DNA of 64,000 bases from Athalassotoga saccharophila (GTDB lineage Bacteria; Thermotogota; Thermotogae; Mesoaciditogales; Mesoaciditogaceae), in assembly GCF_009936215.1 (NCBI RefSeq), contig NZ_AP019551.1, positions 651,501 to 715,500 of the forward strand, given 5' to 3'. How positions within the stretch are numbered: position 1 is the first letter of the stretch; each line of letters opens with the position of its first letter. Below, piece after piece: positions 55,917 through 64,000 of the stretch. Below the pieces are notes generated by a model. It was not told where the DNA came from. It did not search any database and was given only the letters and a program-made list of their open reading frames with translations. The position numbers were made by a program, and so were the translations under genes.

Positions 55917-57481
55917 ATTTCAAAGACGTTTGGTCAAAGATAAAACAATTTTACAACGATCGTTTTAAACCTTTGAGCACAAATCAAAAGATTTTGTGGA
56001 TAAGTCTTTTTGCCGGAATTATAGTTGTTTTTTCGATCTTGATTTACATTAATTCCATTCCAAAGTACGTCGTTCTTGTTTCAAACATATCAGATACAAA
56101 TGCCGGCAGCATAATAAACGATCTTCAAAAACTCGGAATTCCCTATAAGGCAGGCCCCAATGGCACTATATACATTCCGGCTTCCCAAAACGTTTACGAG
56201 GTCAGAATGAAACTCGCCACAGATGGCCTTCTCGGACCCACTGCCGGCGTTCAGGGATACAGTCTTCTTACGAACAATTCTCTCGCTTCTCTTGGAATGA
56301 CGAGTTTTGACAGACAGGTCGAGTACCAGATAGCACTTGCCGGCGAACTCGAGGGAAGTATAGATATGCTTTCGCCGGTTCAATACTCGAAGGTCTTTCT
56401 TTCTTTGCCAAAGTACACCTATTACGTCCCGGGTCAGGAAGAAAAGCCTACCGCCTCAGTTTTGGTCGTTTTAAAGCCCAACATGCAACTTTCTCAAAAT
56501 CAGATCCTCGGTATTGCCAACCTTGTTGCGGGGGCAGTTGGCAATATGTCGATATCCGATGTGAAGATCGTCGATCAGTATTCGAACGTTTTAAGTAACG
56601 AAATAGATCTTTCTCAAAATGCGATGGTTGCGACCTCTAAACTTCAACTCCAGCAAATGGTTGAAAAGTATTACGTTTCAAAGGTTTTAGGAGTCCTTTA
56701 CAATGTTTTTGGCTACGGAAATGTAGCGGTGGCGGCCAACGTTCAACTTGACTGGCAACAGATAACAGAGGAAAACAAAACCTACGTTCCTTACGATGCT
56801 AAGAATAACACCGGCGTCATTTCAAACCAGCAACAGCAAACAAGTGTCTCTTCCAATGGTGTTCCTTCTGGCCCTGTAGGTATGGCTTCGAATATACCCC
56901 CGACTTATGTCAGTACAAATCCTTCTTCGACCGTATCGAGTTATTCGAACACCATAACGAATTACGACGTCTCTCAGGTTTACCAAAAGATAATAAATGA
57001 TAAATCTGGAGACATAAAAGATTTAACGATGACGGTCTTTTTGAATTCGACGAATACCTCTCTTATTCCAACGATTCAATCTGCCGTTGCCATGTCTGTG
57101 GGCGCTTCGACTTCAAATATAAAGGTTCTGGCCATGCCATTCAACAACAGCGCTGAGGTAATGGCGCAGAAAGCCCTTCAACAATCAGCAGAAGCGCAAA
57201 GATTTAGACTTATAGTGATATATTCGATTCTACTTTCAATACTTTTAACGGTCGCGATCTTTTACATGACAGTCAGAATGAGAAGAAGAAAGAAGATAAA
57301 AGAAGTGGAGGAAAGAAGGAAGAGGATAGAGGCGGAGGCCGCAGAAATTGCAAAAAAGGCCCAGCAGGTCGAACCTCAAAATGGAGAGATGCTTAAACTT
57401 GAAAATAACGTTACCGCGTGGATAGACAAGGATCCAGAAGATGTTGCCCAGATAATAAAGTTGTGGATAAATAAGGAGTGA
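55913..57481 (+). CDS. fliF: Flagellar MS-ring protein FliF
   Basis: A 522-residue inner-membrane ring protein on which the flagellum is built. Two hydrophobic segments (about 27-48 and 435-458) bracket a periplasmic ring-building region. The early sequence VSNISDTNAGSIINDLQKLG and FDRQVEYQIALAGELEGSI is typical of FliF. The C-terminal charged tail would bind FliG. It overlaps the SsnA-like gene and lies 3 bases before fliG. Confidence 0.95.
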   Translation: MNFKDVWSKIKQFYNDRFKPLSTNQKILWISLFAGIIVVFSILIYINSIPKYVVLVSNISDTNAGSIINDLQKLGIPYKAGPNGTIYIPASQNVYEVRMKLATDGLLGPTAGVQGYSLLTNNSLASLGMTSFDRQVEYQIALAGELEGSIDMLSPVQYSKVFLSLPKYTYYVPGQEEKPTASVLVVLKPNMQLSQNQILGIANLVAGAVGNMSISDVKIVDQYSNVLSNEIDLSQNAMVATSKLQLQQMVEKYYVSKVLGVLYNVFGYGNVAVAANVQLDWQQITEENKTYVPYDAKNNTGVISNQQQQTSVSSNGVPSGPVGMASNIPPTYVSTNPSSTVSSYSNTITNYDVSQVYQKIINDKSGDIKDLTMTVFLNSTNTSLIPTIQSAVAMSVGASTSNIKVLAMPFNNSAEVMAQKALQQSAEAQRFRLIVIYSILLSILLTVAIFYMTVRMRRRKKIKEVEERRKRIEAEAAEIAKKAQQVEPQNGEMLKLENNVTAWIDKDPEDVAQIIKLWINKE

Positions 57482-57484
57482 AAA

Positions 57485-58498
57485 ATGGCCGATAACAAAA
57501 AGGAAATTTCTAACAAGCGTAAGGCAGCCATTTTTCTGCTTACAATAGGCCCAGAGAGGGCGGCCAAGATCTTGAAGAATTTAAGCGAAGAAGAAATAGA
57601 GTCTCTCACGCTCGAAATTGCGAATTTGAAAAACATCTCCGAATCGGAGAGACAGGAAGCATTGAGAGAATTTTCTGAAATGATGCAGGCCAAAGAGTAC
57701 ATAAACAAGGGGGGAATAGAGTACGCAAAGGAAGTACTTGAAAAGGCTTTAGGCCCGCAAAAGGCTTACGAGATCATAGGAAAATTGACTTCAAATTTGC
57801 AGGTTAAACCCTTTGATTTCATGAAAAAATCGGACGTCGCTCAACTTGTGAATTTTTTGCAAAATGAACATCCACAGACGATAGCGCTCGTCCTTGCGTA
57901 TCTTGAGCCGAAGCAGGCGGCCCAGATAATAATTTCCTTTCCGGAAGAATTACAGGCCGAAGTTATAAAAAGGCTTTCCCTGCTTGAAAGGGCCTCTCCC
58001 GAGGTTGTAAAACAGATAGAGAAAAATATGGAGAAGAGGCTTTCTTCTTTTGTTACACAGGATTTCAGTAATGTCGGCGGAATAGATGTCGCCGTTGAGA
58101 TAGTCAATGCCCTTGACAGAACGGCCGAGAAGAGAATTTTGGACGACATTCAAAAGACAGATCCAGATCTTGCCGAGGAGATAAAGAAGAGGATGTTCGT
58201 ATTTGAGGATATACTCCAACTTGACGATAGATCTGTCCAGTTGATAATGAGAGAGGTGGACACGCACGATCTTGCCCTTGCAATAAAGGGAACAACAGAG
58301 GAAGTCAAGAACAAATTGATGTCGAATATGTCCAAAAGGGCTGCCGCTTTGCTCGAAGATGAATTAAAATATATGGGACCGGTTAGGGTCAAAGATGTTG
58401 AAGCGGCGCAGCAAAAGATCGTCGCGATAGTAAGAAAACTTGAGGATGCCGGAGAAATAGTCATAAGCCACGGTGGGGGAGAGGATATAATTGTCTGA
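57485..58498 (+). CDS. fliG: Flagellar motor switch protein FliG
   Basis: A 337-residue rotor protein that contacts FliF, FliM and the stators. The armadillo-like middle domain includes FLQNEHPQTIALVLAYLEP (near 120, containing the EHPQ motif), and the C-terminal domain carries the charged stator-facing helix around LQLDDRSVQLIMREVDTHDL. Length matches other FliG. It overlaps fliH by 8 bases. Confidence 0.97.
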   Translation: MADNKKEISNKRKAAIFLLTIGPERAAKILKNLSEEEIESLTLEIANLKNISESERQEALREFSEMMQAKEYINKGGIEYAKEVLEKALGPQKAYEIIGKLTSNLQVKPFDFMKKSDVAQLVNFLQNEHPQTIALVLAYLEPKQAAQIIISFPEELQAEVIKRLSLLERASPEVVKQIEKNMEKRLSSFVTQDFSNVGGIDVAVEIVNALDRTAEKRILDDIQKTDPDLAEEIKKRMFVFEDILQLDDRSVQLIMREVDTHDLALAIKGTTEEVKNKLMSNMSKRAAALLEDELKYMGPVRVKDVEAAQQKIVAIVRKLEDAGEIVISHGGGEDIIV

Positions 58499-59153
58499 AA
58501 TCATAAAAAAGCCACCCGTTTTTGAAGATAAAATAAAGATCGGATATCAGGAAAAGAAACAAGAAGAAAAGGTCGATCCTTTAGAAGAGGCCGAAAAAAG
58601 GTCAAAGTTCATTCTTGAAAGCGCAAAGAAAGAGTACGAAAGGATATTGAGTTCGGCCATTGCCAAGTCCAAAGAAATAAAAGAAGATGCTTACAATCAA
58701 GGGTACAAAGCAGGATACGAGAAAAGCCTTGAAGAATGGAAAAAGAAATTTTTAGAACTCGATTCTTTTATCGAGAAAGTAAAAAAAAGTATCGATCAGT
58801 CCGTCGATGATATTACCCCTTATTTGCTTGAACTTTCCATAAGTGTTGTAAGAGAGATAGTCCTTTCAGAAGTAGATCCATCGTCCATTTCTAAAAAGAT
58901 AGAGAGAGTAATGCAAATGGTCAAATCCTCGAAGAATGTCAAGTTGTATGTTCCACCAAACCTTCCCGAGGAGATCTTAGAAGATCTAAAGCATAGATCC
59001 ATTGAAGTGATCGTCGATCCCGCTTTCGGACCTGATGATTTAAGAGCAGAGGTGGATTTTGGCGTAATGGATCTGAGAGTCGATTCGCAGTTAAATGCCT
59101 TTGAGGATTTGATGAGAAAGAGTTTTGGCGTAAATGGTGGCAAAAATGGCTGA
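58491..59153 (+). CDS. fliH: FliH-like flagellar export ATPase regulator
   Basis: The protein has 220 residues. The Lys/Glu-rich N-terminal half forms a helix (about 20-105) with GYKAGYEKSLEEW, and the C-terminal half matches the FliH/HrpE/V-ATPase E-subunit domain (LSISVVREIVLSEVD, VDPAFGPDDLRAEVDFGVMDLRVDSQL). FliH binds and controls the FliI ATPase. fliI itself does not follow here, which is unusual. TTG start overlapping the fliG stop. Confidence 0.88.
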   Translation: MSEIIKKPPVFEDKIKIGYQEKKQEEKVDPLEEAEKRSKFILESAKKEYERILSSAIAKSKEIKEDAYNQGYKAGYEKSLEEWKKKFLELDSFIEKVKKSIDQSVDDITPYLLELSISVVREIVLSEVDPSSISKKIERVMQMVKSSKNVKLYVPPNLPEEILEDLKHRSIEVIVDPAFGPDDLRAEVDFGVMDLRVDSQLNAFEDLMRKSFGVNGGKNG

Positions 59154-59412
59154 CTACTTTTTCTCTTACGGGAAAAAAGATCAAAAAGATCAAGCACGTA
59201 TTGAAGATCTCGTTCATGAACTTACACGCCTTATCGCGATAGAAATAGCCAACGAAATAAGAAATCAGATAAAGACTTCTGATAAGAGAGACAAAGACGT
59301 TGATTTAAAGAAAATACTCGAGGAGGAAATATCGAAATTCGATTCAATAGAAGAGGTCAAATATCTTGGAGAATATCTCGTCAATTTGTGGAGAAAAACA
59401 CATGAATTTTAA
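59146..59412 (+). CDS. Small acidic/basic helical protein of the flagellar operon
   Basis: 88 residues from ATG 59146 (an in-frame ATG at 59134 would add four). It is highly charged and predicted helical, with no cysteine or membrane segment; one phrase is LVHELTRLIAIEIANEIRNQ. It begins inside the fliH 3' end, so it is translated with it. I do not recognise the family. Its place suggests a flagellar or export accessory protein. Confidence 0.6.
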   Translation: MADYFFSYGKKDQKDQARIEDLVHELTRLIAIEIANEIRNQIKTSDKRDKDVDLKKILEEEISKFDSIEEVKYLGEYLVNLWRKTHEF

Positions 59413-59426
59413 ATGGAGGTTTTTGA

Positions 59427-60014
59427 ATGTCAAAGTATAACAAATTTTTGTGGATAATGGTTGGAGTACTCGTTGTCGTTATGGTAGTCCAGTTCGTAAT
59501 AACTGCCAACAGAAAACCACCATACGAACAGATCGCTTATCAGGCAGAGTACATTTTCACCTATTCAACTCCTGTTGTAATAAATGACAGCGTCAAACTT
59601 TATTATCCAAATTCGAACGATCTTCAAAAGGCGCTTGATGAATACAACAAATTAAGTCCTCAAGACAAATTCAAATCTTACCAGCAGATGTTCGATAACC
59701 TTTCAAAATCGACCAAACTCAGCCTTGTTCCGATAAGTTACGATTCAACGGCCATCGTTTTGAATCCGAATACGCTTCAGTTCACAGAGCACAGCGTTGT
59801 CGATGGAATAGTGACCGTAAAGGGATCGAATTATTACGTTTCGATGGGCAAGGTTGGAATGAAACTCGATAAGAATTCCGTTGTGACCTTTGAATTTCCT
59901 CAGGACAGCAAGATAATCTCTGTAAACCCAACTCCAACGACGATTTCTAATTCATCTCTTACATGGGAAGGTCCTATGGATCTATCCTTTCCGGAGGTGG
60001 TATTCACACGGTGA
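59427..60014 (+). CDS. Unknown membrane-anchored extracytoplasmic protein
   Basis: A 195-residue protein with a basic start, one hydrophobic helix (about 8-27) and a beta-rich remainder ending in DLSFPEVVFTR. There are no cysteines and no motif I can assign. The ribosome site is TGGAGG before ATG. It lies 14 bases after the small flagellar-operon gene, and its stop overlaps the next gene by 4 bases. A periplasmic assembly role alongside FliF is possible. Confidence 0.6.
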   Translation: MSKYNKFLWIMVGVLVVVMVVQFVITANRKPPYEQIAYQAEYIFTYSTPVVINDSVKLYYPNSNDLQKALDEYNKLSPQDKFKSYQQMFDNLSKSTKLSLVPISYDSTAIVLNPNTLQFTEHSVVDGIVTVKGSNYYVSMGKVGMKLDKNSVVTFEFPQDSKIISVNPTPTTISNSSLTWEGPMDLSFPEVVFTR

Positions 60015-60499
60015 TTTTGGCTTGGTTTTTGATCGGAGCCTTAACGGGCGGAATTTCTGGGGGAGTTGTTTATTTTTTGATCTCGAAAATTCGTGATCGT
60101 GGAAAGTACGATAATTTAGACATAACCGAAGATGTGTCCCGCCTTATAGGAAAGATCCAGCACGTTACAAACACTAATGTCGATACTCTCGACAAAAAGA
60201 TATCCGAATTGAGAAGTGCGATTTATCATGCAAATGAACTTTATATCAGGTTAAATGAGAGTATGGCAGACAGAATGAATAAGATTTCCGAAGTTCCTCA
60301 AAATTTGATTCACGAAAGTCCCATTCATGTTGAATCAAAAGAGAGTGAGGAGATCTTTAACGATTTGGATAAAGAGGAAAAGGTTCTCGATCTTGCAAAA
60401 AAAGGATGGAACGACAAAAAGATAGCCGAGAGTTTGGGTATAGGTGTCGGAGAGGTGGAATTGATACTTAACCTTAACTCGGACAAAATTCATATCTAA
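60011..60499 (+). CDS. Membrane-anchored protein with C-terminal helix-turn-helix-like segment
   Basis: 162 residues from GTG 60011, which overlaps the preceding stop; GGAGGTGG lies 10 bases upstream. It has an N-terminal glycine-rich membrane helix (about 3-23), a coiled region, and a C-terminal DLAKKGWNDKKIAESLGIGVGEVELI that looks like the HTH end of DUF6115-type proteins found in flagellar regions of Bacillota. The function of that family is unknown to me. Confidence 0.6.
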   Translation: MILAWFLIGALTGGISGGVVYFLISKIRDRGKYDNLDITEDVSRLIGKIQHVTNTNVDTLDKKISELRSAIYHANELYIRLNESMADRMNKISEVPQNLIHESPIHVESKESEEIFNDLDKEEKVLDLAKKGWNDKKIAESLGIGVGEVELILNLNSDKIHI

Positions 60500-60512
60500 A
60501 GGAGGAATTTTT

Positions 60513-61913
60513 ATGCCAAAAAAGAAAAGTGACTATTCACAGATGAAAAAAGATCTCGAGTTTGAGTACAAAAGTGCGTGGATCGATCTCGATGAAAAAA
60601 AGGTAGATGAATTTTCAAAAGAATACATACAATTCATGTCCCGTGGCAAAACCGAGAGAACATTTGCCGAAGAGAGCATCAAGTTGCTTGAAAAAAATGG
60701 CTATAAGTCCATTGAAAAGGCAGATTTGAAGGAAGAGATAAAGGCATATTATCTTTACCGCGGGAAGGCACTTGCGATCTTCAGGATACCAAAAAAATTC
60801 GCCGGAGGCCTTAACATAATAGCGTCCCATATAGATTCTCCAAGGATCGATCTCAAGCCCAAACCCGTTTATGAAGATTCAAATATGGTGCTTGCAAAAA
60901 CACACTATTACGGTGGTATAAAAAAATATCAGTGGTTCAACATACCTCTTGCCATAGTCGGTGTGGTCGTAAAAAGAGATGGAAAGATCGTGAAAGTAGA
61001 TATCGGGAATGAACCGGGAGATCCGGTCTTTGTGATGAGCGATTTGCTGCCACACCTTGATAGAAATGAAAACAAGAAGGTCTCTGATATAACCGGAGAG
61101 ATGCTCAACCTCATAATAGGATCGAAGCCTATAACTTTTGAAAAGATGGAAGGCGCTTTGAAGTTGAACGTGCTCAAATTGCTCAATGATAAGTACGGAA
61201 TCGTTGAGGAAGATCTTGTGAGTTCGGAACTCGAGATAGTGCCGGCCTTTGCACCAAGAGAGATAGGCTTTGATAGAAGCATGATAGGCGCTTACGGCCA
61301 TGACGATAAGATATGCGCCTTTGCAAGTCTTAAGGCCATTCTCGATAGTCAAAAGATTTCAAGGCCAACAGTCATTCTTTTCTTTGACAAAGAAGAGATA
61401 GGAAGTTATGGAAGTACGGGAGCATCGCACCAGTTCTGGATGTCATGGATAAAGAAGATCTTGAAAGCGCGGAATATAGAAACGGATGTTACCTTCGAAG
61501 ATATAATCGAGGACACGGCCGTTCTCTCTTCCGACGTGAACGCGGCCTTCGATCCGACCTTCAAAGAGGTTTTTGAGGTCAACAACACGCCATACCTTGG
61601 CAAAGGTGTTGTCATCACGAAGTATACCGGCGCACGCGGAAAGTCAGGATCGAGCGATGCCGATGCCGAATTCGTCGGACGCGTAAGAAAGATCTTAAAC
61701 GATAACAAGGTAGTCTGGCAGACGGGTGAACTCGGGAAGGTCGACGTTGGAGGCGGCGGCACGATAGCGCTCTTCTTTGCCGAGTATGGTATGCATGTAC
61801 TCGATGTCGGACCGGCCTTGCTTGGCATGCACTCTCCATTCGAGATCGTATCAAAGGCCGATCTTTACCAGACATATCTTGCGTACCTTGCCTTTATAAA
61901 AGATTACGAATAA
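60513..61913 (+). CDS. M18-family aminopeptidase
   Basis: A 466-residue cytoplasmic metallo-aminopeptidase that removes N-terminal residues from peptides. Two metal sites are intact: IIASHIDSPRIDLKP (near 108), GAYGHDDKICAF with the bridging Asp (near 254), and FFDKEEIGSYGSTGA with catalytic Glu (near 291). The closing segment is LGMHSPFEIVSKADLYQTY. The ribosome site is AAAGGAGG. The gene ends the plus-strand run before recJ. Confidence 0.93.
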   Translation: MPKKKSDYSQMKKDLEFEYKSAWIDLDEKKVDEFSKEYIQFMSRGKTERTFAEESIKLLEKNGYKSIEKADLKEEIKAYYLYRGKALAIFRIPKKFAGGLNIIASHIDSPRIDLKPKPVYEDSNMVLAKTHYYGGIKKYQWFNIPLAIVGVVVKRDGKIVKVDIGNEPGDPVFVMSDLLPHLDRNENKKVSDITGEMLNLIIGSKPITFEKMEGALKLNVLKLLNDKYGIVEEDLVSSELEIVPAFAPREIGFDRSMIGAYGHDDKICAFASLKAILDSQKISRPTVILFFDKEEIGSYGSTGASHQFWMSWIKKILKARNIETDVTFEDIIEDTAVLSSDVNAAFDPTFKEVFEVNNTPYLGKGVVITKYTGARGKSGSSDADAEFVGRVRKILNDNKVVWQTGELGKVDVGGGGTIALFFAEYGMHVLDVGPALLGMHSPFEIVSKADLYQTYLAYLAFIKDYE

Positions 61914-61943
61914 GTTTGTTATGAGTTTTAACCTCTTTTGTTA

Positions 61944-61949
61944 TATAAT
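61944..61949 (+). promoter_or_regulatory. Possible -10 box of recJ
   Basis: TATAAT stands 33 bases before the TTG start of recJ. No convincing -35 box is seen. The surrounding AACCTCTT...AAGAGAGGTTTTTT could also fold as a weak terminator for the aminopeptidase gene. Confidence 0.45.
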
Positions 61950-61982
61950 CTCTTCGAGAGAATGACAAGAGAGGTTTTTTCA

Positions 61983-64000
61983 TTGAAAAGTGAATGGAGG
62001 ATAGTAGATTCTGATAAAGATTTAGAGCAGATCTTAAGCAAAAAATTCGATGTAAGTGCTTTTCTTGCAAGATTGCTTTCAAAAAGGGTAAAAAATATCC
62101 AGGAGGCTGAAGAGTTACTCTTTCCAGATCGAATAAAACTTGGCAATCCTTACGACATGTTCGGAATGTACGATGTTGTAAAAGAATTGATCAAGATCAG
62201 AGAAAGGAAAGAACCTCTTGTTATATACGGTGATTACGATGTCGACGGTGTTACCGGTACGGCATTGTACTATTTACTTTTGAAAAAGTGGGGATGGAAT
62301 GTTGAGTACCACATTCCAAGCAGGCTTGAAGAAGGGTATGGTCTTAGCAAGGAAAGCATAAAGAAATTTTCAGATGAGGGAAAGAAAAATTTTTTAACGG
62401 TCGATTGTGGAATAACCTCTATAGATGAGGTAAGGTATGCAAATGATCTGGGATGCAAGATCATAATAACGGATCATCATGAGCCCAAGGACACGCTTCC
62501 GGAGGCCACTGCCATAGTGAACCCAAAATGCCCTCAGGACACTTATCCTTTTAAATCCTTTTCCGGTGTAGGCGTTGCCTACAAGGTAGTCGAGGCTTTA
62601 AAAGAGTACCTTCAGACCGGCGATGATCTCGAAAATTATCTTGATATAGTAGCCCTTGGAACGATAGCGGATATTGTCCCTTTGATGGGAGAAAATAGAT
62701 ATTTTGTCCACAAAGGTATTCAACTGCTTTCTTTGAAAAACAGGGTAGGACTTTCTGCACTAATGGAGGCATCGAATGTAGATTTTGAAAATATAAAAAC
62801 CCACGACGTGGGTTTTAGAATAGCGCCAAAGATAAACGCAGTCGGAAGAATAGACAATGCAGTTACAGCCCTTCAGTTGATAATCGAAGAAGATTCGAAA
62901 GAGGCCGCAAAACTTGCCGATGAACTTGTACGGAAGAATCAAGAAAGACAATTCATAGAAAATCAGATATATCAAGAGGCTATGGCAAGCCTCGACAATC
63001 TCGAAATCGACAAATTAAAGGCTCTTGTCATAGATCACAAAAACTGGCATCCGGGCGTTATAGGTATAGTTGCATCGAGAATACTTTCAATATACCACAA
63101 GCCAACCTTTATGATAAGTGTAGATGGAGATATGGCAAGAGGATCTGCGCGAAGCGTCGATAACGTCAACATAATAGATGTGCTAAGTAGGGCAAAGGAT
63201 CTCCTTGAGGAATTTGGCGGTCACAAAATGGCGGCCGGATTTTCTCTTAGGGCCGAAATGATAGGCGCTTTTAAAGAGAGAATAAATGAGATTATGGCCG
63301 ATTACGATTCCGAATTGTTAAAGAGTGAATTACTTATAGACGATGAGATCTCTTTGGAGGATATAAATGAAGAATTTGTAAATGGCATAGAAAGGCTAAA
63401 ACCATTTGGAAATGGAAATACCGAACCGGTCTTTCTCATAAGAGATCTTAGAATAGAGCAGTTAAAGCCAGTTGGAAAGAACAGTTTTAAGGTATTGCTT
63501 AGATCCAAAGAAAGCAGAATGGAAGGCGTAGGATTTGGCCTTTTGGAACTGACGAATACTTTTAGATTTTCTCCCGGGTACAAAACGGCCGATGTCGTTG
63601 CCAATGTGTGGATAAACTCATGGAATGACACAAAAAGATATCAGTTGAACATAATAGATTTAGACGTAAAGGATAACGTCGTTCATCGCGATCATCATTT
63701 CGATGAGTTAGAGATAGAAGGCATGATAAATCAAAACTCCTTTGTGATCGGTTCTGCCGACGTAATCGAGAAGATGATCGTCCAAATGTCTAAAAAAGTT
63801 AAAAACATTGTCGTCGTTCTTCCGACCAATTCGATGCTTGCCGACCTCTTTAGTTCTGTTAAGCATTCCCTTTCGAATTTCAGACTCGGGTACGTTGATG
63901 CCCTTCACCAGCCATTTGAAGAAATGGACATCGTCTTTACAAATGCGCTATCGCTTGGCAGGATTAAAAATTCTTCGAATCTTGTCATCTGTGAGCCCCA
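61983..64000 (+). CDS. recJ: Single-strand DNA exonuclease RecJ (runs off the right edge)
   Basis: A 5'-3' exonuclease of recombination and mismatch repair. The first 672 residues are present. DHH domain: YGDYDVDGVTGTALYY (near 81), TVDCGI, IITDHHEP, then VALGTIADIVP (near 227). DHHA1: HPGVIGIVASRI, RGSARS and FGGHKMAAGF. An OB-like domain and a further region of uncertain fold follow to the edge. TTG at 61983 is preferred, because AGAGAGG lies upstream; an in-frame ATG at 61962 has no ribosome site and would sit at the likely transcript start. Confidence 0.93.
   Translation, partial: MKSEWRIVDSDKDLEQILSKKFDVSAFLARLLSKRVKNIQEAEELLFPDRIKLGNPYDMFGMYDVVKELIKIRERKEPLVIYGDYDVDGVTGTALYYLLLKKWGWNVEYHIPSRLEEGYGLSKESIKKFSDEGKKNFLTVDCGITSIDEVRYANDLGCKIIITDHHEPKDTLPEATAIVNPKCPQDTYPFKSFSGVGVAYKVVEALKEYLQTGDDLENYLDIVALGTIADIVPLMGENRYFVHKGIQLLSLKNRVGLSALMEASNVDFENIKTHDVGFRIAPKINAVGRIDNAVTALQLIIEEDSKEAAKLADELVRKNQERQFIENQIYQEAMASLDNLEIDKLKALVIDHKNWHPGVIGIVASRILSIYHKPTFMISVDGDMARGSARSVDNVNIIDVLSRAKDLLEEFGGHKMAAGFSLRAEMIGAFKERINEIMADYDSELLKSELLIDDEISLEDINEEFVNGIERLKPFGNGNTEPVFLIRDLRIEQLKPVGKNSFKVLLRSKESRMEGVGFGLLELTNTFRFSPGYKTADVVANVWINSWNDTKRYQLNIIDLDVKDNVVHRDHHFDELEIEGMINQNSFVIGSADVIEKMIVQMSKKVKNIVVVLPTNSMLADLFSSVKHSLSNFRLGYVDALHQPFEEMDIVFTNALSLGRIKNSSNLVICEP

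Overview
The window looks like chromosomal DNA of a thermophilic or moderately thermophilic member of the Thermotogota. The evidence is a toga-type outer-envelope gene pair (an SLH plus coiled-coil plus C-terminal anchor protein next to a beta-rich barrel-like protein), a MalG with a very large external insert, a beta-glucuronidase/GH4 glycoside cluster, heavy AGA/AGG and ATA codon use, and strong GGAGG ribosome sites. Placement in or near the Mesoaciditogales is my inference; no rRNA is present to test it.

Layout. 1-5,300 (minus strand): toga proteins behind a near-consensus promoter, then tyrS, secG and a DHA2-type drug exporter. 5,365-11,523 (minus): a packed operon read from tsaB through a HEAT-repeat protein, an Mrp ATPase, a DUF1015 protein, a LexA-like regulator and cheW to a PurH-like protein. 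The LexA-like and PurH-like proteins have lost their catalytic residues. 11,586-21,045 (plus): a divergent operon with a TPR protein, prepilin peptidase, adenosine-specific kinase, gltX, a UvrD-type helicase, a 1,044-residue diguanylate cyclase and upp. 21,094-24,749: malF and malG without a binding protein or ATPase. 24,750-28,005 (minus): an amino-acid permease fused to a stress domain and a YbhN-like membrane protein.

28,387-43,889 (plus) is a long accessory carbohydrate region that appears devoted to hexuronides. It holds a uronate-isomerase-like protein, a DeoR regulator, a fused TIM-barrel isomerase/aldolase, a PPC-domain protein, an ABC importer, a PIG-L deacetylase, an (alpha/alpha)6-barrel glycosidase, beta-glucuronidase, a GH4 enzyme, an AEC carrier and an ADP-dependent sugar kinase. 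Canonical uxuA/uxuB/kdgK/kdgA genes are absent here, and the cluster may encode an undescribed uronate route. A vapBC-like pair and a divergent transketolase follow, flanked by near-identical 25-bp AT-rich repeats.

47,101-50,549: potassium uptake (two TrkA subunits, an overlooked 38-residue membrane peptide, TrkH, a secreted OB-like protein). 50,681-54,418: an exact sigma-54 consensus promoter drives a small SPW-like membrane protein and is followed by a histidine kinase and a sigma-54 activator, apparently a self-contained regulatory unit. 54,454-61,913: tRNA-Leu(CAA), an amidohydrolase-fold protein with all metal ligands lost, then fliF, fliG, fliH, three uncharacterised genes and an M18 aminopeptidase. 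recJ runs off the right edge.
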